A DNA stretch of 64,000 bases from Buddleja alternifolia (taxonomy: Eukaryota; Streptophyta; Magnoliopsida; Lamiales; Scrophulariaceae). Shown in pieces: positions 58,062 to 64,000 of the stretch. The DNA lies in NCBI GenBank assembly GCA_019426215.1, contig WHWC01000146.1, positions 186,001-250,000 of the forward strand. Direction: 5' to 3'. How positions within the stretch are numbered: position 1 is the stretch's first letter; every line of letters begins with the position of its first letter. Under the pieces are notes generated by a model. That model was not told the DNA's origin. It searched no databases and saw nothing but the letters and a program-made list of their open reading frames with translations. The translations under genes and the position numbers were made by a program.

Positions 58062-59530
58062 TGTTGGGAAATTTTATGATAGATGTTTTGATGATGACAA
58101 GAATAGGACTTTATGTTAGACCCCTAAAGAATGTAAGTTTATGCTTTCATAGAATACTTTTATAAGTGTTTGAAAGTTTATTAATTTGTTAGGCTTGTAA
58201 TTTTTATCTTTATAGATTTTAGACTAAGTATTAGATACCGTGTCGCTGATAGAATTCTAGGTGAGTCTGTCAGAGATGAAGTTGAAGATCAGCATCTCAA
58301 GTCAAGTGAAGATGAAGATTCGGTTTTAAGTGACCGCCAATCGCTAAGGGCAATTCAGGATTTATGAATCAAGCGCTCAAAGCTACCAAGTGATCAAATG
58401 ATCAGATTTACCTGAAAAAAATTCTAAAGTCATTAAGGACTTAAAGGCAATCATTCAACGGACATTTATTTCCAACGGAAAATAAATTCAAATGCATTAA
58501 ATGCTTGATAAGAGGATTAAATATGATAAGGACGAACTTCATACGGAGCAAGCTACCCTATTGACTAAGACTGTCAGAATTTTAGAGTTTAAACCCGCCA
58601 CATCCAATCAATGCAGCAGGATTTCAGGAATGTCAGAAAAAGGTACTACTCACTCGCTATGTGAGAGCACGCGCCTGCATGTGTCCAACGGACAAATCCC
58701 ACTAAATTGCCTATAAATATAGCCCTTCTAGCAAACCCTAAGAGAGAGAGACGTACACGCATACACACAAGAATTAGGTCAAAGCTTTGATGAAATCAGT
58801 TCAAGAAAAGCTTACAAAACTCCATATCCAAAATCCTTCAAGCTTTTCATATACATTCCAAAGACACTCACTGATATCTCAAACCTCTTCATAGAAGAAC
58901 CCTACACTCTTATTAAGATATCCCAAGTTGTTTGAACTTCTCAAAATCAAACAATGATGAAAACCTTTAATCTCTTTCATCTGCATGAGAAAGTTGTTGA
59001 TTTACAAACAGCATTTCTGTGTGAGAGAAGCTTGTTGAAGAAGATCTCTACTGGAGCTGAAGTCTGTGTTATCAAGGAGCTCAAGATCATCTTCCTTATC
59101 CTCTATTTTGTAGAAGCCTCTGCGTGATCCTTCAATTACCATCTAGTGGAGCTGGGATTCCATCACCCAGTGAACCTTTCACATCTTGTGTCATTTTACT
59201 GATTTATTGCTTTACTCTATTATTTGCATCATATCATCAAGAAGCTTTAAAATCAGTTAACCGACTATTTGGCTAAAAGAACGCTAAGCATTAAAATCAA
59301 TTCCATTGTGCTAACCCTGATTAAGCGATCTAAGCATTACCCTACTTTGGTAACTGCTAAAATCACTCAGTCTAAGTTAACTATTCTTTAGCACTTGACC
59401 TAGTGCTTTGCTTTCTAAGCGTTCAAATTCTTAAAAGGGATACAAAATTTTTAAAGTGGAAAAGACTTCAGGGTCGATTCAACCCCCCCCCCCCCTTCTA
59501 GATCCTTTCGTATGCCACTTGGGACCACCA
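58062..59530 (+). repeat. S6 5' LTR, complete
   Basis: 1469 bp, TGTTGGGAAATTTTATG to CACTTGGGACCACCA. It contains paired GATAAG motifs (58507-58512 and 58528-58533), a TATA box at 58712-58719, and a run of 14 C ahead of the U5 end near 59482-59495. Confidence 0.9.
58712..58719 (+). promoter_or_regulatory. TATA box of the S6 LTR
   Basis: TATAAATA in GCCTATAAATATAGCC, about 180 bp downstream of two GATAAG motifs. Conserved in the other S LTRs. Confidence 0.6.
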
Positions 59531-59638
59531 AGTGGTATCAGAACGGTTGAAGTAGAAACCTAAGCGTTTCCGAGCGTAACTGCTTGTTTAGAACCATTTT
59601 TCAAAACTTGGTCGCTCACTTTTGAAAAATCTCATATC
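59531..59638 (+). promoter_or_regulatory. S6 primer-binding site and leader
   Basis: AGTGGTATCAGAACGG at 59531 is a tRNA-Met-type PBS directly after the LTR. The leader to the gag start is about 100 nt. Confidence 0.75.
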
Positions 59639-61830
59639 ATGGTTTTCAACAAAATGCCGAAGTTAATTGAGTCAAACTATGACTCATGGAAACTTAGAGC
59701 ATTTACATATTTATGCTCATGTGATAATGAAATGTGTGATGTTATTACAGAAGGCCTCATTCAGATTATGAAAGTTGTAACTCGAGCCTCTAGAGTGGAT
59801 GAAGCGACTCCGGATGGATATATCGAGAAGCCAGAAGTTGAATGGATGCCAGATGATCAAAGAGGAGCAAATCTGGATAATGTTGGATGAAACGCTCTCT
59901 ACTCAGCATTGATAGATAATGAGGGATTGTTCAACAAGATCAAGGTTTGCAAAACTACAAAGGAAATTCGGGATAAGTTAGCCTTTGTGTGTGAAGGATC
60001 TGCACAGATGAGGGAGAACAAGCTCTCCATTGCTATGCAGAAATTTGAGCATTTTAAGATGCCGCCCAGTGAGACGCTAGATCAATTGGATACGAGGTTT
60101 AACTAGCTTATAACAGAGTTAGCATCATTGAACAAGGAATTGACCAATAAGGAAATGGTCAATAAGATTTTTAGAAGTCTTCCAAGAAAGTGTCTGATAA
60201 AGAATGTAGCGATGAGAGAATCTCAAATATTGGATATCATAACTCCAGAATATGTATTTTCGAAGCTAAGGGCTTTTGTGTTTGAGTTGGGAGAAATCAG
60301 CGATACGTCGAATTCGGAGCTTTAATTGCAAGCATCAAGTGAGGCAAGTGCGCCAGAATTAAATGAAGAAAAGGAAATGGCTTTATTGGTCAAGAGATTT
60401 AAGAATTTCTGAGATATGAAAAGAAAAATTTGAATGGACAGACCTCCTTTCAAACCCCTCCCCCTACACCAGCGCCTCAGTACCAAGCGCCAGTATATTC
60501 TGCACCTCAGCCTCCAGCGCCGGTTCAATATCGTGCGCCTCCGTCTCCAAATCAGAATCAAAATCTCTTAGCACCAGTGGTTTCCAAAGGTTAACAAATG
60601 AACAAAAAATGAGAACTAACCTTTGTTATAATTGCAGGAAACCAGGGCACTACTAGGTAAATTGCCCTTTATCCAAATGTATGTAAGCCCACAAGGCAAG
60701 ATCATGCAGATAGAAACCAATTCAGAAGTAGCCTTCGTCAACAAGGTTTGCTAGTGGAATCTGAACCATTCTCTGCACCTAAAGAGGATTTGGAATCTTC
60801 TGATGAAAGCAGCGATGATGAGCCATCTAGTGACTCAGCACGAATTTGTCTCATGGCGAGAGATGAAGAAGCGTCTGATGACTCACTATCTGAGGTATCT
60901 ACTAAACTATCTTATTTGACTCGGCCTTGATAACGTGATGCTCAAAGCTGAGTTGGTAATTCAGCAACAGTGCATTGAGAAAAACAAATCGCTTGAGTTA
61001 GAGATCGCTTAATTAAAAAATGATCTTGATATAGTAGTCAAGAGAGAAGCTGAGCGGATCGCTAAACTTGCCAAATTAGAGTAGTTCATCTCATCATTAT
61101 CAAAAGTTTCAAGAAAGTTAGATAATGTGACTGAGGTAACCAGACTTTTTTGGTGAAAAGACCGATTTATGTTGTGATAAATTTGGTCAAAAATCAAAAG
61201 CGTCTAAGGCTATGACAACCAACAAAGGAAAAGGTGAAGTCTTTGTTGAGAAGAGTTCAAAAAGTCAAACACTAAATGAAACAAGAGACAATGCTAAGAG
61301 GCCAAACGAGAAGGTCAAAGCCAACTCAGGCGATAAGGAAAAGACAAGAATGAATGATTCACAAAGTCGGGTTCATCCAATCGCTCAAAAGACTAAGGAG
61401 AAACCTTGCACGAATGAATCAAACGCCAAGCTTCAATCGCCAAAAGTGACTTCTAAGCCGGTGCCGAGGAAATACCAGTGTCAATATCCTCAGAGATGTA
61501 GATCATATTATCAATACTATGACGATTATGATTATGATTATGATTATGATTATGATTATGATTATGATTAGGATTATGATTATGATTATGATTATAATTA
61601 TGATTATGATTACGATTATGATTATGATTATGACTATGATTATGATTATGATCAAGGATATTATTATACACCTAAAAAGCTCACACAACACAAACCGAAA
61701 CCCAAAAGGGCAGTCCTCCCGCAATGAAGACAAGGAAAATATGGGTTCTGAAAGTTTTAATTCAGACTAGCACTACTAATGTTAAAGGACCCAAGTCACA
61801 ATGGGTACCTAAAAAGAATTAAAACTGCCC
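59639..61830 (+). pseudogene. gag: S6 gag, many stops, with expanded Asp-Tyr repeat
   Basis: ATG at 59639 (MVFNKMPKLIESNYDSWK). Stops or frame changes at about 59888, 60104, 60323, 60410, 60592, 60655, 60928, 61010 and 61083. The UBN2 core is recognisable (KTTKEIRDKLAFVCEGS, ETLDQLDTRF, FRSLPRKCLIK). The zinc knuckle region at about 60630 reads CYNCRKPGHY before a stop, so its first ligands are intact. The basic tail (61212-61500) is open. It runs into a GATTAT repeat that codes for alternating Asp and Tyr with one internal stop. Confidence 0.8.
61518..61655 (+). repeat. Hexanucleotide microsatellite (GATTAT)n inside gag
   Basis: About 22 imperfect GATTAT units, coding Asp-Tyr in the gag frame. 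One unit reads GATTAG, giving a stop. The sister copies S3 (about 27000) and S4 (about 31930) have only about 4-5 units at the same position. Confidence 0.9.
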
Positions 61831-61896
61831 TTTCAATGTAAGTACCTAGAGCCAGTATTGATACATCAATTTGGTACATCAATAGTGGGTCGTCAA

Positions 61897-63656
61897 TGTT
61901 GGGTTTCGCGAAAAAACTCATAAAAGCGGAGGGATTAAAATTTTAACAAAAACCTTAAGTGTTTCTCTAATCGCATAATTGAATTAAAAACGCTTTAATG
62001 AATAAATCAACTTACCTGTTGAAGCGAGGTGGTAGGAGAATCCAATTCTTTTTCAACTCTTCGAATTGATGAACTTCTTGAATTCTTCAATCCTCGTATT
62101 CTTCAAGACTTGATTTCTTGAAGCTTCTTAAAAATTAATCCAAACAATGAATCACGTTGTCTCTCAATTATCACGCACAAATTGATGAAGAAAAAATCCC
62201 ACTTATTACTCTATAGGGGGCGATGGCTAGCATGTATAGAGGGGGAGGATATTTTTCTTCTTCTATTATTTTGAGAGTTGATACAAGGTTATGTCTAGGT
62301 TAAAGTTAAGAGAAGTTTTTTATACCTCAATGACTTATTGACCAAGACAACAAAAGACACCACTTTGATCATCCATCTTTGACCTAGAGAACGCCCCATA
62401 TGGGGCCCAGAATTTCTTTTGTTTTTTTTAATTAATTCTTTATTCAGTTAATAATTTATTTTATCCAATAAATAAATTAATTAATTAAGTAATAAAAGTA
62501 AATAGATAAACTAATTCATTAATATATTTCTCCAAGAAATTAATTAAAAATAATCTTATCCATTTAATTAATTATCTTATCAAATAAGTAATTCATTATT
62601 TAACTTATCCAATAAATTAAGTCTCTCGAAAAATAAAATAGAAAATCCTTTTCAAATTTTCTTCATCAATTCTTTAGCGCCACTCTTTACGTTCGTATCT
62701 TTTGTCAATGAGAGGAAACCAAAGGAAGTGGGTAACACCTGGCCAGGCACGTGGCCCACTTCGTAGCCCAAATGAAATACGAATGAATGGATCATTCCAC
62801 AACCTTCCAATCATAAATACCGTATATGTATAAACCCTTTGTTCACGTTCCCCGGTCAAGTGAGAGTCAGGGTTATGTCAAACTCACTGAACTTGACCAT
62901 ATGTATAAATTATAATAATACGAGATCATTTAGATCGATTAAGTGCCGAGCACAATCATCTTTTTTGCTTTGGCCAAAGACTTTAATCTCTATTAATCTA
63001 TAATCACATAGGGTACATTATCATTCACATATGAGAGAACAAATCCCATATTAGATATTTGCTAAGACTACCACTTATCCATCAAGTCCGCATTTTGAGG
63101 TCGACCCCACCAATGGGTGAATTGGGTCTAACTACTCTAGTGAAAGACTTGACGTCACATGTGCATCTTCATCCTGATACTTCAGGTCAAAGGTTCACAA
63201 ATACTTATTACGCATAATCAGTTCTGTCATTGATAGTCACAGAATGAAAATCCATGTGACAGAACCAATGTGAGTGGTGTTCGAGCATATTAGTTCCGCT
63301 GATGTGCCTACAGTCATAAGATCTCACCATCACATGGTGTTCGATTGGCACTCCCATGTCAAAGCTAAGATTGTACGAGTATTCGAAGTCTTTATTTTCC
63401 CATTAAAGACTTCATATCACTTGCAAACTAGTTTTAGTAATCAAGGTCGATCTCTCCAGTGCCATTTTTCCTATCCCATAGGAAGTAGAAGGATCGCACT
63501 GAAAACACGAGCAAAGCGTTTAACACAACTTACAGATGCAGATAAGAATTAAGTGAAAACTAAATAGTGCCTTTTATTAATAATAATTAAGTTCAATACA
63601 AGATAAATGCTCTACTCATTTTGTCCTCTATGGCATCTGAGGGCATAATCCTAACA
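61897..63656 (-). repeat. I 3' LTR, complete
   Basis: 1760 bp, TGTTGGGTTTCGCG to ATCCTAACA. Related to the H LTR and to 4678-5821. No gene inside. Confidence 0.85.
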
Positions 63657-63671
63657 ATCTCCCACGTGCGC

Positions 63672-64000
63672 TCAATGCCACTCATTGTGGTATCTTATAC
63701 CTATCATTTCCAAGTGTTGGTCCAAAACAGCCTGAGGTAGTGGTTTGGTGAACGGGTCAGCTACATTGTCAGCTGAGGCTATTTTCTGCACTGCTATCTC
63801 TCCTCTGCCAACGATCTCTCTGATGATGTAAAATCTTCTCTCGATGTGTTTGGACTTGTTATGAGACCTCGGTTCCTTGCCTTGCACTATTGCTCCATTG
63901 TTATCACAATAAAGTGGTAACGGGAGTTGAGCACTAGGGATCGATTCAAGTTCTCCAAGAAACTTTCTCATCCAAACAGCTTTTTTGGCTGCCTCTCAGG
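63672..64000 (-). CDS. pol: I pol C-terminus: RNase H domain, partial, intact in window
   Basis: The frame is open from 64000 to the stop at 63672, about 108 residues. It has the conserved tail of copia RNase H: EAAKKAVWMRKFLGEL, PLYCDNNGAIVQGKEPRSHN, KSKHIERRFYIIREIV, DNVADPFTKPLPQ and the usual ending HNEWH. RNase H removes the RNA strand during reverse transcription. Unlike H, no stop is seen here, so I may be a younger copy; the rest of pol is outside the window. Confidence 0.85.

Larger units (their letters stand above)
58062..61896 (+). mobile_element. S6: plus-strand Sirevirus-like copia element, cut by I within protease
   Basis: LTR 58062-59530, PBS, gag 59639-61830 and the first protease codons up to 61896, where the I LTR begins. 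The only S copy here on the plus strand. Its remaining pol and 3' LTR should lie past I, outside the window. Confidence 0.85.
61897..64000 (-). mobile_element. I: copia retrotransposon inserted in S6 protease, continues past the window
   Basis: 3' LTR 61897-63656 followed by the RNase H end on the minus strand. The insertion splits the S6 protease start (WYINSGSS). The five bases before it are GTCAA, the expected target duplication, whose partner lies outside the window. Confidence 0.85.

Noticed and set aside
61453..61770. Frames rich in His-Asn or Ile opposite and beside the GATTAT repeat
   Set aside because: Other-frame readings of the microsatellite within gag.

Overview
The window is a gene-poor, nested transposable-element block from a flowering-plant nuclear genome, most likely a eudicot. 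The evidence is AT-rich sequence, plant-type Ty1/copia retrotransposons primed by initiator tRNA-Met, a CACTA (En/Spm) DNA transposon with plant-only transposase domains, and a LINE fragment. I found no host gene, tRNA, rRNA or CRISPR. The species cannot be named from this sequence. The element names S1-S6, F, D, E, G, H and I are local labels used only here.

Three copia groups occur. The S group (S1-S6) is Sirevirus-like: LTRs of about 1.45-1.57 kb running TGTTRGGAAAT...CCAACA, a long coiled-coil gag, and a third ORF after pol. The F/D/E group has LTRs of about 2.0-2.2 kb and a long leader. The G/H/I group has LTRs of about 1.5-1.8 kb.

Layout: 1-4145 S1 (minus; gag and 5' LTR with a LINE inside); 4146-4677 S2 LTR piece; 4678-5821 G/H/I-type LTR piece; 5822-38439 F (plus), split by S3 (7491-28589, minus, target duplication TCGTC) and S4 (29851-35113, minus, target duplication CAATA). 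S3 is itself split by a complete CACTA transposon (9236-18737, target duplication ATG). 38440-50427 is a tandem of D and E (minus) sharing a middle LTR, with S5 (46157-48127) inside E. 50428-64000 is a second nest: G is interrupted by H at 52384, H by S6 (plus) at 58062, and S6 by I (minus) at 61897, which runs off the window.

The retroelement genes are mostly broken by stops, frameshifts and internal deletions. The best preserved unit is the CACTA element. It carries a tnpD-type transposase with two homopolymer frameshifts, and a second, 12-exon gene ending in a Ulp1/C48 cysteine-protease domain whose His/Asp/Gln/Cys residues are all present. It also has arrays of TTACAGCGG palindromes inside both ends. 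The most unusual non-coding signal is in the leaders of the F/D/E group. Four copies of a short motif keep the same spacing in all three elements, but the core differs between F and D/E in the same way at all four sites.
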